Shown: positions 17,322 through 27,182 of the stretch, in pieces
Layout: each line of letters starts with the position of its first letter
Numbering within the stretch: position 1 is the stretch's first letter
Assembly (NCBI RefSeq): GCF_007747995.1
Contig: NZ_CP036276.1
Location: 5,446,001-5,510,000 of the forward strand
Direction: 5' to 3'
Length of the DNA: 64,000 bases
Origin: Symmachiella dynata
Lineage (GTDB): Bacteria; Planctomycetota; Planctomycetia; Planctomycetales; Planctomycetaceae
Position numbers and translations under genes: made by a program
Notes under the pieces: generated by a model
What the model was told of the DNA's origin: nothing
Seen by the model: the letters and a program-made list of their open reading frames with translations, nothing else
The model's database searches: none

Positions 17322-17815
17322 AACGCCTCTCTCCGCACGCCACGTTTACAATGCGCGCCGCCGCGAATTGTAATTCTTACGTTGCCAATACGATGGGCTG
17401 CAGCCATTCGCAAAGATTTCTAAAAGGTCTCGCCACCGGCTCTCTGTTGATTTTTGGGCGAAAACGACAGAGTTAATCGTCGCGGCGGGGCAAAATCCAC
17501 TCGCAGGGCCAGCGCACAACATAGGTTGGCGCGGCAATTGCTTACTCCTCATTTGTCTGCCCAATACATGGTCAGCATTCAAAGCAAATGACTGCGATAT
17601 GGGCAAAAACCAATTATTGACCTACACAGAATGGATTGAGATCGTTATCTTTTTTCTTGCCGCCATTTTTCTTAGTGTCGAACGCACGATGGTCGGCAGG
17701 ACCACGGTGAAGACGTGCTCCAGCGATGGTGACCGGAGCTTGCGATTGAGAAGGCTATTGGTCTTCGCCGCGAAATGAAGGATCGTATTTTTCCCGTGGC
17801 ACAAGGAACCACACA
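17322..17815. other. 494-bp intergenic region
   Basis: No convincing gene, tRNA or strong repeat was seen. Its last 20 bases carry an AAGGA ribosome binding site for the BON-domain gene. Confidence 0.4.
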
Positions 17816-18124
17816 ATGAGCAAGCTGGCAGAACGCCTCCCGGGCCAAACGATTGAGGCAACAGCCCCCTCACCGCGACAAGAAGCCGGCACCGCGGTGC
17901 CAGACGAATCTGCCCATCAAGTCGAACAAGAAGTCCGACGTCGACTGATGGCGACCCCCCGCCTGAAAATTGAATCACTCGTCGTGCGACGTGTCGATCA
18001 AGGCATTTGTCTGCAAGGGGTCATCGAATCCCAGGAAGCGAATCACGATATCTGTTCGCTCGTGAAAACGGTCGCTGGTGTGGATCGCGTCATCAATCGT
18101 TTGTTGGTTGCTTCGAAACATTAA
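17816..18124 (+). CDS. BON-domain protein
   Basis: A 102-aa protein. The second half (HQVEQEVRRRLMATPRLKIESLVVRRVDQGICLQGVIESQEANHDICSLVKTVAGVDRVINRLLV) follows the beta-alpha-beta BON pattern, with the characteristic LxGxVxS strand and a V..V.N ending. BON domains are small lipid- or membrane-associated modules found in OsmY-like proteins. No signal peptide is visible, so it is probably cytoplasmic. Start at ATG 17816, with AAGGA at good spacing. Confidence 0.75.
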   Translation: MSKLAERLPGQTIEATAPSPRQEAGTAVPDESAHQVEQEVRRRLMATPRLKIESLVVRRVDQGICLQGVIESQEANHDICSLVKTVAGVDRVINRLLVASKH

Positions 18125-18143
18125 GTTGTCGAAACCGATGAAC

Positions 18144-19619
18144 TCATGAGTCGCCCGCGCGTCGGGTGACGCGTACGCGATACGTCCCCCCATTGTCGGA
18201 CAACTCGCCCCACGCATCGTTCACGCGCAAAAACAGTGTCCCGGATACTCTGGGGCGCAGCGTGGCAGCTGCGCCCACCGGTTCAATGCCATCCGCTAAG
18301 GCAGCGGTCGCATTTTTCGGCACCACAACCGCCAGCAGCCTTCCCAACGGTTGGCCGTCATGATACCGAATCGTGATTCCCTCAGCGGTCGCTTCCCAAG
18401 GCCGTGGGGTTTGCGCTAGAGTCACCATTCCCTCAGCTGTGATTTCATAAGCAGCCCCCGCCTCGACCTCGACACCGCTCGATTGCCATCCACGATTGGC
18501 TTGGATCTCCACACTAGTTTCGCGACCGGCCGCCAAGGCTTGCGTTGCTGGAAACTTGATCGCAGCCCGCTCCACGTCATAGTCGTAATTCAGACCGGAG
18601 GTAAACAACGCCCATTCCCGGTTCAATTCCGACAGGTCCGTTCGGTAGAATTCTTGAAACTTTCTGCTGAATTGCGTCCCCTGCAGATAGCCTCCCAATT
18701 CCCGAAACCGATCTCGGTATCGCGGGTGTGCATCCAAAAACTTGCACAGCGCCCACGACCAAGCATAGGACTCCGTCTTCAGAAATGAGTTGTGTCCATA
18801 GTTGAAAATGTCCATCACAGATTGCGGGCGGCCGGCGGCGCATTCCGCGGCGATAATTTGCAGACGCCCCCACCCTCGGACCTCGAGCGATTCGGTGGGC
18901 ATGATGCGGAACGTTGTGCGTCCTTGCGCATCGGTGCGATGCGTTCCAAACAATTCCGCCATCCCCTCCATATACGAACTCGGCGCCAACACGCCCGGCA
19001 TGGCCGTCATGAAGCAATGCGTTCCTTCATGGATCATCAGATGCCGCCGATAATAATCGTGCTCCTGATCGTTCATCCAAAACTCGATCCCGCGATTCCG
19101 GCCGTGCGGAAAATCGGGCAAATCCTCGGGGAGCAAACCTGTCTCAACGAACAACCGCTTGTCCCCCATCAGATAACCGGTCATCTGAAAATCGCTCCCT
19201 GCGCGATTCGGCGGCAACGGACCGAAATACTCTTCCCAGGCCCGATACGCTTCATCCATCAAGCCCGGAAGCGGTTTCGCTACTTCCGGATCGATGTCGG
19301 TATAAAGAATCAATCGCTGCGATTCATACCGCTGAATCCCCACTTCAGCCAAACGTGTATCATCATGCTGCGGCCGTTGATCATCGGGACGATAAACGCG
19401 TTGTGATTGGGGAGGCTGCTTTGGCGTTTTTTGTTGTGCGCCGTCGGGACGATTATTGTTATCCTCCGGCGGACGAACTGGGGACGCGACCGACGGCGCG
19501 GGAGAATCATTCGCCGCATCCTCAGCGCCACCACAACCGCCGACCAGTATCGGCAGCAACAGCCACACCGCGATTTGTCTTCGCTTCTCGTTCAAGCGCC
19601 GTAGCATTGTTTCATTCAT
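18144..19619 (-). CDS. lipoprotein with HExxH metalloprotease-like domain
   Basis: A 491-aa protein if it starts at MNETMLRRLNEKRR (ATG at 19619; 19607 and 19634 are alternatives). The signal peptide ends in a lipobox LVGG-Cys (Cys 29), followed by a Pro/Asn/Gln-rich linker, so it is anchored by lipid. The central domain has H197-E198-G-T-H201 (MIHEGTHCF) and, about 20 residues later, YMEGMAELF, whose Glu could be the third zinc ligand as in gluzincins. A C-terminal beta-rich domain (about residues 370-490) resembles a carbohydrate-binding or PPC-type module. Peptidase activity is inferred from the motif only. Confidence 0.7.
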   Translation of the reverse strand: MNETMLRRLNEKRRQIAVWLLLPILVGGCGGAEDAANDSPAPSVASPVRPPEDNNNRPDGAQQKTPKQPPQSQRVYRPDDQRPQHDDTRLAEVGIQRYESQRLILYTDIDPEVAKPLPGLMDEAYRAWEEYFGPLPPNRAGSDFQMTGYLMGDKRLFVETGLLPEDLPDFPHGRNRGIEFWMNDQEHDYYRRHLMIHEGTHCFMTAMPGVLAPSSYMEGMAELFGTHRTDAQGRTTFRIMPTESLEVRGWGRLQIIAAECAAGRPQSVMDIFNYGHNSFLKTESYAWSWALCKFLDAHPRYRDRFRELGGYLQGTQFSRKFQEFYRTDLSELNREWALFTSGLNYDYDVERAAIKFPATQALAAGRETSVEIQANRGWQSSGVEVEAGAAYEITAEGMVTLAQTPRPWEATAEGITIRYHDGQPLGRLLAVVVPKNATAALADGIEPVGAAATLRPRVSGTLFLRVNDAWGELSDNGGTYRVRVTRRAGDS

Positions 19620-19767
19620 TGGCCAATTGCCCATCCTGGATGCACCACACCTCTGGAAAAACATCAATGCTCATAGACAGTGAACGCTTCCACGGTGATT
19701 TGATTCACCGCCGGTCCCACGATATTCTCAGAGAAGTTCGAAAACTGGTTTCCACACCAAATGGCGG

Positions 19768-20589
19768 ATGTCGATCATGTCGGATTTCAAATACGCACTC
19801 AACAGTAGCACAATCCGACCGGTGCCGTTATTGGAAAAAATCCGCATTGCTGGGGAGGCGGGTTATGCGGGGATTGAATTGTGGCACGATGATATTGAAG
19901 CTCATCTCACCCAAGGGGGCCAACTGCACGATATTGTCGTCGCCCTCGACGAGCACAACCTCCGCGTGCCGACGACGATTCACATGAAGGGCTGGTTCGA
20001 ATCGGCGGGAGACGAACACACAGCCAACATGGACGCGTGTAAATGGAAGATGGAGCAGGCCGAAGCGGTCGGCGCAGCTTACATCATTGCCGGTCCGCCG
20101 CGGGAAACCGCTGATCGTACGCTGGGGGCCAAGAACTACCGCGAGCTATTAGAAATCGGCCACGAAATCGGCATCAAACCAGCGATGGAATTTTTGGGTT
20201 TCGTCGAGGACATCAACAGCATCGAAGACGCGCTGGAAATCATCACGCACGCCGAGCATCCTGACGGCACGATTGTGCTCGACCCCTTTCACATCTTCCG
20301 CGGTGGCGGTTCGATAGAAAGCATTGCGCAACTCAGCCCCGCACAAATCGCCATCTGCCACTTCAACGACGCCCCGGCCCAGCCACCACGCGAGCAACAA
20401 GCCGACCGCGACCGCGTCTATCCGGGCGACGGCAGCGTCGATCTAAAACGAATGATCGCGCTGCTCAAACAAATCGGCTATGACGGTTGGTTGTCGTTGG
20501 AATTGTTCAATGAAGAACTGTGGCAGCAGGATCCGTTGGAAGTTGCGAAAACGGGTTTGGATAAAATGCGGGCCGTTGCGGAAGCGTAA
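19768..20589 (+). CDS. sugar phosphate isomerase/epimerase-like TIM barrel
   Basis: A 273-aa xylose-isomerase-like TIM barrel. Supporting stretches are ALNSSTIRPVPLLEKIRIAGEAGYAGIELWHDD, YIIAGPPRE, the Glu in PAMEFLGF, VLDPFHIFRGGG, CHFNDAP and WLSLELFN. The Glu, Asp/His and His positions are those that bind the divalent metal in this family. Substrate unknown; family members act on inositols, sugar phosphates and keto sugars. A second in-frame ATG lies three codons downstream. The neighbours do not suggest a pathway. Confidence 0.85.
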   Translation: MSIMSDFKYALNSSTIRPVPLLEKIRIAGEAGYAGIELWHDDIEAHLTQGGQLHDIVVALDEHNLRVPTTIHMKGWFESAGDEHTANMDACKWKMEQAEAVGAAYIIAGPPRETADRTLGAKNYRELLEIGHEIGIKPAMEFLGFVEDINSIEDALEIITHAEHPDGTIVLDPFHIFRGGGSIESIAQLSPAQIAICHFNDAPAQPPREQQADRDRVYPGDGSVDLKRMIALLKQIGYDGWLSLELFNEELWQQDPLEVAKTGLDKMRAVAEA

Positions 20590-20867
20590 ATCTTCAATAG
20601 ATTAGCAATGATTCATTGAGGGCGTACAAGATCTCGAGATTTCGCCCCTCACTGCGCCCCAGCGACCAACGGGAGCGACACCCAGCATCTCGAGCGGAAG
20701 CTCGCACAAAGCGGCTGTGCCGCCGCATGCCGCCGCTTTTGGCTTGCCATGAACCTCGGGAAACGGGATAATCGGTTATGGGTCTTGGCAGATCGGTTGG
20801 AAGCCGGTTTTCGAGGTCCCTCCCACCTAAAATTCACTCCCCCACTTTCCTGCCTGTGGAGTTGTTT

Positions 20868-23471
20868 ATGTTTCGCACACTGCCCTGGGGCTGTTTGTGT
20901 CTTGTCGCCCTGAGCGGTCTTGCATCCGCCGATGAATTGGTACAGCCCGACGCAGCAGTCTCTTTTGAAAAGCAGATACGGCCAATTTTCCGCACGTATT
21001 GCTACGATTGCCACGGCAGCGGCGAGGAACATGCGGGCGGATTGGACCTGCGGTTGCGGCGGTTTATGATCACCGGTGGCGAAAGCGGGTCGGTGCTCGA
21101 ACCGGGCGAACCGGATAGCAGTTATCTGATGGACCGCCTACGGGACGGCGACATGCCGCCTGGGGAGAAGAAACTCTCTGCTGAAGATATTTCGACGATT
21201 GAAAAATGGATTGCGGCCGGAGCGCCGACAATTCGCTCGGAACCGGAAAAATTAGGACGCGGTTTGGGCATCACTCCCGAAGAACGCGCCTATTGGGCCT
21301 TTCAACCGATTGTGCGACCCGACGTGCCGGTCTTTGCTCCCCAAAATAGCGTGCGGAGTCCGATCGATGCGTTGCTGTTGGCGAAGATGCGTGAAAAAGG
21401 ATTGTCGTTTTCCAACGATGCTTCAAAGCTGACATTGCTGCGGCGGGCGCATTTGGATTTGACTGGAATTCCGCCGACGATGGATGAGATCGTGCAATTC
21501 CTGGCCGACGATTCGCTCGACGCTTATGAACGGCTGATCGACCTGCTATTGGAATCGCCACAGTACGGCGAGCGCTGGGGGCGACATTGGTTGGATGTCG
21601 CGGGGTATGCCGACTCCGAAGGTTATACTGTGCGCGACAACGTACGAAATTACGCCTACAAATATCGCGACTATGTAATCCGCGCATTGAACGCCGACAA
21701 ACCGTTTGATGAGTTTATCGTCGAACAACTCGCCGGCGACGAACTGGTGCCGTTGCCACATGCGAATTTGAGTCCGGAAAATCTCGAAAAATTGGTAGCG
21801 ACCGGTTTCTTACGCATGGGAGCCGATGGGACAGACGGCGGCGCCGACGATATAGATTTGGCCCGCAATCAAGCGCTGGCCGAAACGATCAAGATCGTCT
21901 CCACCTCTTTGTTGGGCATGTCGGTCGGTTGCGCGCAATGTCACGACCACCGTTACGATCCGATTTCGCACGACGACTATTATCAACTACGAGCGATCTT
22001 CGAACCGGCCTACGATTGGAAGAACTGGCGAACACCATCGCAACGCCGACTCTCGCTGTATACCGTCGAAGAACGCGCCGCTGCGGCTGCTGTCGAAGCT
22101 GAGGTCGCCGAAGTTGCCGCCGAACGGAAAAAACGGCAAGACGAATTGATGGCGCAAGCGCTGGACGCGGAAGTTGCGAAAATCGAAGACAAAGAACTGG
22201 GCGAGAAACTGCGAACCATTTATCGCACACCGGCAGCAAAGCGCACGCCGGAGGATGTTGCCTTGTTCAAAATGCATCCGAACTTCAATATCTCGCCGGG
22301 CAATCTCTATCAATACATCAGCACGTCGCGCGAGGAGTTGAAGAAATTCGATGACCGGATCGGAGAAATCCGCAAAAAGAAACCGGTCGAAGATTTCGTA
22401 CGCATCCTGACAGAAGTCCCCGGCCGCGTTCCGGAAACCTTTTTGTTTCATCGTGGTGACCACCAACAACCGAAACACGAAGTGATTCCCGCTGCTCTGA
22501 CAGTCGCTGCTCCGGAAGGCCAGCCGTTTGAAATCCCCAAGAATGATGAAGCGTTACCTACCACAGGGCGTCGTCTGGCGTATGCACGCTGGCTGACCAA
22601 TGGACGGCATCCGTTGTTGGCGCGGGTGATTGCCAATCGTGTCTGGCTGCATCATTTTGGCCGCGGCATCGTCCCGACGCCGGCCGATTTCGGAACCGCC
22701 GGTCAACCGCCGACGCACCCGAAATTGCTCGACTGGCTGGCGGACGAATTCATGGCGCAAGGCTGGAGCCTGAAACAACTGCATCGCACGATCATGCTGT
22801 CGACCGCTTATCGGCAATCGTCTGAGACAGATGCAAGCAAACAACAGATCGATAGCTCGAATTTTTATTATTGGAAAAAACCGGTCGTCCGGCTGGATGC
22901 GGAAGTCATCCGCGATCATGTGTTGGCAACAGCCGGCACATTGAGCAGCAAGATGTATGGTCCCCCGGTGCCGGTGAAGGAAGATTTTGTGGGACAAATC
23001 GTCGTGGGGGGCGATGATACGCGGCGGAGTGTTTATATCCAGCAACGGCGAAGTCAGCCGATGGCCTTGCTCACGGCGTTTGACGCGCCGGTCATGGAAA
23101 CGAATTGTGAACTCCGACCAATTTCGACCGCGGCAACACAATCGTTGATGCTGATGAACGGCGAATTTATGCTCGCGCATGCCAAGAAATTCGCCGAACG
23201 TTTGCAACGTGAAGCGGGGGACAACGTGCGACGACAGGTGCAGATTGCCTGGCAACTGGCCTATTCGCGACCCGCCACCCAAACCGAATTAGACGATGCA
23301 GTGCAGTTCCTCGATGAACAGATTGTCTACTTAAAACAAAACCCGCCGCCCGCACCGCCCAAGAAAAAAGGGGAAGCCGATCCGCCGGCCCCACCGACTC
23401 CCCAGTTTGAAGCCTTGGCGAATTTGTGCCAAGTGTTGTTGAACTCCAACGAATTTCTGTACATGGAATAA
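20868..23471 (+). CDS. PSCyt1-DUF1549-DUF1553 protein (planctomycete cytochrome c family)
   Basis: An 867-aa exported protein. The signal peptide (MFRTLPWGCLCLVALSGLASA) is followed by a cytochrome-c-like domain with a single haem motif C-Y-D-C-H near residue 48. The DUF1549 region lies at about 155-360 (SPIDALLLAKMREKGL, RRAHLDLTGIPPT, YGERWGRHWLDVAGYADSEGY). A charged coiled-coil stretch (EERAAAAAVEAEVAEVAAERK) comes next, then DUF1553 (RRLAYARWLTNGRHPLLARVIANRVW to NLCQVLLNSNEFLYME). ATG 20868 was chosen because it begins the signal peptide. A DUF1501 gene follows, the usual partner. The pair is thought to work in extracytoplasmic polymer breakdown, but no biochemical role is established. 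Confidence 0.93.
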   Translation: MFRTLPWGCLCLVALSGLASADELVQPDAAVSFEKQIRPIFRTYCYDCHGSGEEHAGGLDLRLRRFMITGGESGSVLEPGEPDSSYLMDRLRDGDMPPGEKKLSAEDISTIEKWIAAGAPTIRSEPEKLGRGLGITPEERAYWAFQPIVRPDVPVFAPQNSVRSPIDALLLAKMREKGLSFSNDASKLTLLRRAHLDLTGIPPTMDEIVQFLADDSLDAYERLIDLLLESPQYGERWGRHWLDVAGYADSEGYTVRDNVRNYAYKYRDYVIRALNADKPFDEFIVEQLAGDELVPLPHANLSPENLEKLVATGFLRMGADGTDGGADDIDLARNQALAETIKIVSTSLLGMSVGCAQCHDHRYDPISHDDYYQLRAIFEPAYDWKNWRTPSQRRLSLYTVEERAAAAAVEAEVAEVAAERKKRQDELMAQALDAEVAKIEDKELGEKLRTIYRTPAAKRTPEDVALFKMHPNFNISPGNLYQYISTSREELKKFDDRIGEIRKKKPVEDFVRILTEVPGRVPETFLFHRGDHQQPKHEVIPAALTVAAPEGQPFEIPKNDEALPTTGRRLAYARWLTNGRHPLLARVIANRVWLHHFGRGIVPTPADFGTAGQPPTHPKLLDWLADEFMAQGWSLKQLHRTIMLSTAYRQSSETDASKQQIDSSNFYYWKKPVVRLDAEVIRDHVLATAGTLSSKMYGPPVPVKEDFVGQIVVGGDDTRRSVYIQQRRSQPMALLTAFDAPVMETNCELRPISTAATQSLMLMNGEFMLAHAKKFAERLQREAGDNVRRQVQIAWQLAYSRPATQTELDDAVQFLDEQIVYLKQNPPPAPPKKKGEADPPAPPTPQFEALANLCQVLLNSNEFLYME

Positions 23472-23540
23472 GATCCGGCAAGCTCACCCAGATCACGACC
23501 TCCCTACATTCACATTCGGCAAGACGGAAAGTCTCACACC

Positions 23541-25010
23541 ATGCATCGATCATCCTCCACTGCTCGCTCGCAAGCCCCGGATTGGCAATCGGGCCGCCGC
23601 CGTTTTCTGTTCAACAGCATCGCCGGCATGGGAAGTTTGGCGCTGGCATCGTTGCTGAAACAGGATGGCCTGCTGGGGAAAGAAGGCATCGCCCCCAAGC
23701 CGCGGACCTCGTTCGATCTGGCGGCGAGAAAACCGCACTTTGAACCCAAAGCCCAAGCGATGATTTCGCTATTCATGCATGGTGGTCCGAGTCATATCGA
23801 TCTGACCGACCCCAAGCCGGAGTTGACGAAACGCGACGGACAGGACTTTTCCGGCGACATCAAGTTTAGCTTTATCAATCGCGCCAGCAAGAAACTGATG
23901 GGCAGTCCGTTTAAGTTTCAAAAACATGGCGAGTGTGGCACGGAGTTGTCGGAATTGTTGCCGCACTTGGCGGAAATCGTCGACGATATCACCCTGATCC
24001 GCTCGATGCACACCGGGATCAACGGGCATGAATCCTCGATCCGGTATTTGAATACGGGAATTTCAATCCCCGGTCGTCCCGCACTGGGGTCGTGGCTGAC
24101 GTACGGCCTGGGAGCGGAAAGCGACAGCCTGCCGGCGTATGTGGTGATGACTGATCCAGGCGGACATCCGGTCGACGGCGTTCGCAATTGGTCCAACGGT
24201 TGGATGCCGTCGATTTATCAAGGAACCGTAATCCGTCCCCGCGAACCACGGATTTTGAATCTCGAGCCCCCTGCCCGGCTGGCCGGGACGCTGCAAGAAC
24301 AGAATCTAAAATTCCTCGGCAAACTCAACCGGCGACACCTAGAAAACCACCCCGGCGAGAACGATCTTGAGGCGCGGATCAGCAGTTACGAATTGGCAGC
24401 CCGGATGCAAGGTGCTGCCAAAGAGGCGCTCGACATTAGTCAGGAGACCAAAGCCACGCAAGAAATGTACGGCTTGGACGATCCGGCGACTCAGGAATAC
24501 GGCACACGATGTTTGATCGCGCGGCGGTTGGTTGAACGCGGAGTGCGATTCGTGCAACTGTTCCTGGGTGGCCAACCATGGGACATGCACAACAGCATCC
24601 GCACGCAATTGCCCAAGGTCTGTAAGCGGACCGATCAACCGACGGCGGCGCTGGTCAAGGATCTCAAAGCGCGAGGTCTGTTGGATACGACGCTCGTGCA
24701 TTGGGGCGGCGAAATCGGCCGACTGCCTGTCACCGAAGGGGATCCCAAGACCGGTGGTCGCGATCACAACGGACAAGGCTTTAGCAGCTGGCTGGCCGGC
24801 GGCGGAGTCAAAGCGGGTTTAGCGTTTGGAGAGACCGATGAATTCGGCCATAGCGCCGTCGTCGATCGCGTCGCTGCCAATGACTACCAAGCGACCTTGA
24901 TGCACCTGTTCGGCTTCGATCACGAAAAGTTGACATTCCAACTCAACGGCCAAGAACGAAGCCTAACCGATGGTCGTCCCTGCCGGGTCGTCAAAGAGAT
25001 CCTGGCGTAG
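23541..25010 (+). CDS. DUF1501 protein, Tat-exported, partner of the PSCyt/PSD1 protein
   Basis: A 489-aa DUF1501 protein with a clear twin-arginine signal (GRRRFLFNSIAGMGSLALASLL). It carries the family hallmarks ISLFMHGGPSHIDLTDPKP, MHTGINGHESSIRYLNTG, RFVQLFLGGQPWDMHN, TLVHWGGEIGRLP, GRDHNGQGFSSWLAGGGVKAG and HLFGFDHEKLTFQLNGQ. It lies 69 bp after the DUF1549/DUF1553 gene in the same direction, the arrangement seen many times over in planctomycete genomes. The fold is sulfatase/alkaline-phosphatase-like. Predicted periplasmic; substrate unknown. Confidence 0.93.
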   Translation: MHRSSSTARSQAPDWQSGRRRFLFNSIAGMGSLALASLLKQDGLLGKEGIAPKPRTSFDLAARKPHFEPKAQAMISLFMHGGPSHIDLTDPKPELTKRDGQDFSGDIKFSFINRASKKLMGSPFKFQKHGECGTELSELLPHLAEIVDDITLIRSMHTGINGHESSIRYLNTGISIPGRPALGSWLTYGLGAESDSLPAYVVMTDPGGHPVDGVRNWSNGWMPSIYQGTVIRPREPRILNLEPPARLAGTLQEQNLKFLGKLNRRHLENHPGENDLEARISSYELAARMQGAAKEALDISQETKATQEMYGLDDPATQEYGTRCLIARRLVERGVRFVQLFLGGQPWDMHNSIRTQLPKVCKRTDQPTAALVKDLKARGLLDTTLVHWGGEIGRLPVTEGDPKTGGRDHNGQGFSSWLAGGGVKAGLAFGETDEFGHSAVVDRVAANDYQATLMHLFGFDHEKLTFQLNGQERSLTDGRPCRVVKEILA

Positions 25011-25145
25011 AATACCGAGAACCATGTCTCAGGATCATGTGTGTTCGGCGTTTTCCGTCTCAGCGAAGTGCTTCTTAGATGGGCACGTAATATGCGATAA
25101 GATTTCCACAGATCGTCAAACGCGATTAGAAAGGTAGGAAGTCTA

Positions 25146-25646
25146 GTGATCGAATCGCCAGGCAAAGTGAGGGGAATTCAATGGCGCGTAGTAGTCATAG
25201 CATTGCTTGTCCTGGGCCTGCTTGTCATCGCAGTCTTGTTTGTGTTTTTTCCAGGACTGTTTCAGGCTGAATTGTCAAAAGCAGATAGCGAGGCAAGAAG
25301 TGCCGACCGTATTTCTGATGCGGTTGTGCAAATCGCTTGGCGATTGCCTGGTACGATGGCCTGGCGTAAAACGCTGCCGATCGGAAAGTTGCCTGAAGGG
25401 TCACTAACGTATGCTGAAGATATGAAAGAGATGTTTAAGTTGAATTGGGAGCATGTCCGTACCGCCCCGGGTGGTGACACGTGTAATTATGTAATTAAGT
25501 ACTGGAATGGCAGTGATTACATTACACATAAAACTGTGTCCGTGGAAGACAGCTCCTCGATTGTGTTGTTAGATAAACCGGCCATCGAGGTATGCGTGTT
25601 CCCTCAGGGGATCAACGCGGAAAGTGATAACCACGACGAACCCTGA
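25146..25646 (+). CDS. hypothetical single-pass membrane protein
   Basis: A 166-aa protein starting at a GTG at 25146, with TAGGAAG just upstream. It has one strong N-terminal membrane helix (about residues 13-36: VVVIALLVLGLLVIAVLFVFFPG) and a soluble domain of about 125 residues with no recognisable family. Its codon use looks less G+C-biased than its neighbours (ATT, TTG, AAT), which may indicate recent acquisition or low expression. Confidence 0.6.
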   Translation: MIESPGKVRGIQWRVVVIALLVLGLLVIAVLFVFFPGLFQAELSKADSEARSADRISDAVVQIAWRLPGTMAWRKTLPIGKLPEGSLTYAEDMKEMFKLNWEHVRTAPGGDTCNYVIKYWNGSDYITHKTVSVEDSSSIVLLDKPAIEVCVFPQGINAESDNHDEP

Positions 25647-25683
25647 AGCTTAGGCCGATGCGGTGATTTTTAAGTCCCTGCCG

Positions 25684-26904
25684 TTAATCGCGCTGGCGAG
25701 CGACCCGAAAGAGCACGCGGTGCACGAGTTTTCCCGCACGGTTCATCGTGATGGCGTCCTGCTTAGCCGTGCTACGTTTCTTGGGCAGTAGACGAACGCT
25801 GGGTAGTTTGCCGCGGGCTACCGTCATCAACACCGGCAGCCTGCGCGCCGTGCCGGCGATTGCGGTTTTTCCGGGGACGACAGTCAGCCAGCGTGAAACA
25901 CGCTCGCGATGATCGCGCAACATCCAAATCAGCCCAATGACAATCAACAACGCACCAATCACCGGCGTCCAATTGTTCTCAGCTGGGGTGCTGGACGTTT
26001 CAGTGGTCGTAGCCTCAGCAGCGGTCGGTGCGGCGATGGCAATTTCAGGTCCGCTTTCTACTGCCAATTCCGCGACAGCAGGTTGTTCATCCATCAGATT
26101 TACATCGTCACCTGCTTGGTGATCTAACGGTGCGACTGGTTCGGCGAACAGCTCGGGACCAGTGACCGGCTCGGCGGTTTCCTGCGACACCAATTGCACG
26201 CCCCTGTCGGCGCTGTCGGGCATTGCAGCAACAGCGGGAATCTTGGGAAGAGTTGCAAAGTCAATGTTCTGCGGATCGAAGACCAGGACCATGCCATTCG
26301 TCAGGCTGCGCAAGGCCTGTCCGATGGGACGTCGCGAGTTCTCTTCACCACTGGTGATGATGCGAATTTGATTGGCCATTCCGGGGGATTGCCGTAACTC
26401 CGCCAGCAATCGGCCGACAGTCACGTCGGAGCTAAAAATGGGCAGAATGATCGGTGTCTCTAAAATTCCCACGAGACCAACGTAGTTGGCATTGGCGGAC
26501 GAAGTTTTTTTCCGTGCCGCTGCAGAGGGAAATTGAGCTTCTTTTTTTGTGGCAATGACCACATCGCCTGATTTCAATCGGCAATGCGTTGCGTTTTTTG
26601 TGAATTGGTAATCGGCGTGGTGCACCACCCGGCCGGCCCGGACGATTTGGATCTCGCAACTTCCCTCGGGCGAATCAAGGCCCCCCGCACGTTTTAACAG
26701 AGTGTCGATCACCAGCGGCGACGACTGAAATTCAAACGCACCGGGAAACTGAACATCGCCAATCACGTAACAGACGGCGGTATTCGGCGCCGGACCATTT
26801 TCGGCCGGAATGGGAGTCACATTCGCATCGGCAGCGAGGATCGCATTCACCGGCAGCACCGTGGCTGCTACGATCAAGAGTTTTCCGATTAGCCGTATGT
26901 TCAT
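25684..26904 (-). CDS. exported SLBB-like protein with C-terminal membrane helix and basic tail
   Basis: A 406-aa protein; the ATG at 26904 is preceded by GGAGGAAT and starts a signal peptide (MNIRLIGKLLIVAATVLPVNAILA). Two beta-grasp-like segments follow: VIGDVQFPGAFEFQSSPLVIDTLLKRAGG with LKSGDVVIA (about 40-135) and VGILETPIILPIFSSDVTVGRLLAELR (about 155-230). Both resemble the SLBB ligand-binding fold of polysaccharide export proteins, but no export or kinase partner is nearby. An Ala/Glu/Thr-rich linker precedes a single membrane helix at about 313-329 (VIGALLIVIGLIWML) and an Arg/Lys-rich tail that would be cytoplasmic. Function unknown. Confidence 0.65.
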   Translation of the reverse strand: MNIRLIGKLLIVAATVLPVNAILAADANVTPIPAENGPAPNTAVCYVIGDVQFPGAFEFQSSPLVIDTLLKRAGGLDSPEGSCEIQIVRAGRVVHHADYQFTKNATHCRLKSGDVVIATKKEAQFPSAAARKKTSSANANYVGLVGILETPIILPIFSSDVTVGRLLAELRQSPGMANQIRIITSGEENSRRPIGQALRSLTNGMVLVFDPQNIDFATLPKIPAVAAMPDSADRGVQLVSQETAEPVTGPELFAEPVAPLDHQAGDDVNLMDEQPAVAELAVESGPEIAIAAPTAAEATTTETSSTPAENNWTPVIGALLIVIGLIWMLRDHRERVSRWLTVVPGKTAIAGTARRLPVLMTVARGKLPSVRLLPKKRSTAKQDAITMNRAGKLVHRVLFRVARQRD

Positions 26905-27182
26905 CACCCGATTCCTCCACTCCAATCCGAGGGCGAACCCGACTGAGACAACATCTGCTCGCGCCGGCGCGATGATCCTGCGGCCCAACGGATATCGCGC
27001 TGCACAGCCGCCCCCTACAATTCCTATAATCGGCAGGTTTTCCAGGACTGCTTCACTCGAATTCCCGTCTGCGGGTAAGTCATCAAGGGCGGCATGATCG
27101 AGATGTCTTTCGTTTTTAGGGTGCGGAGGTATCTTGAAATGGAATATGATGACACCGACTTAATATTCAGGAGTAAATAAAG

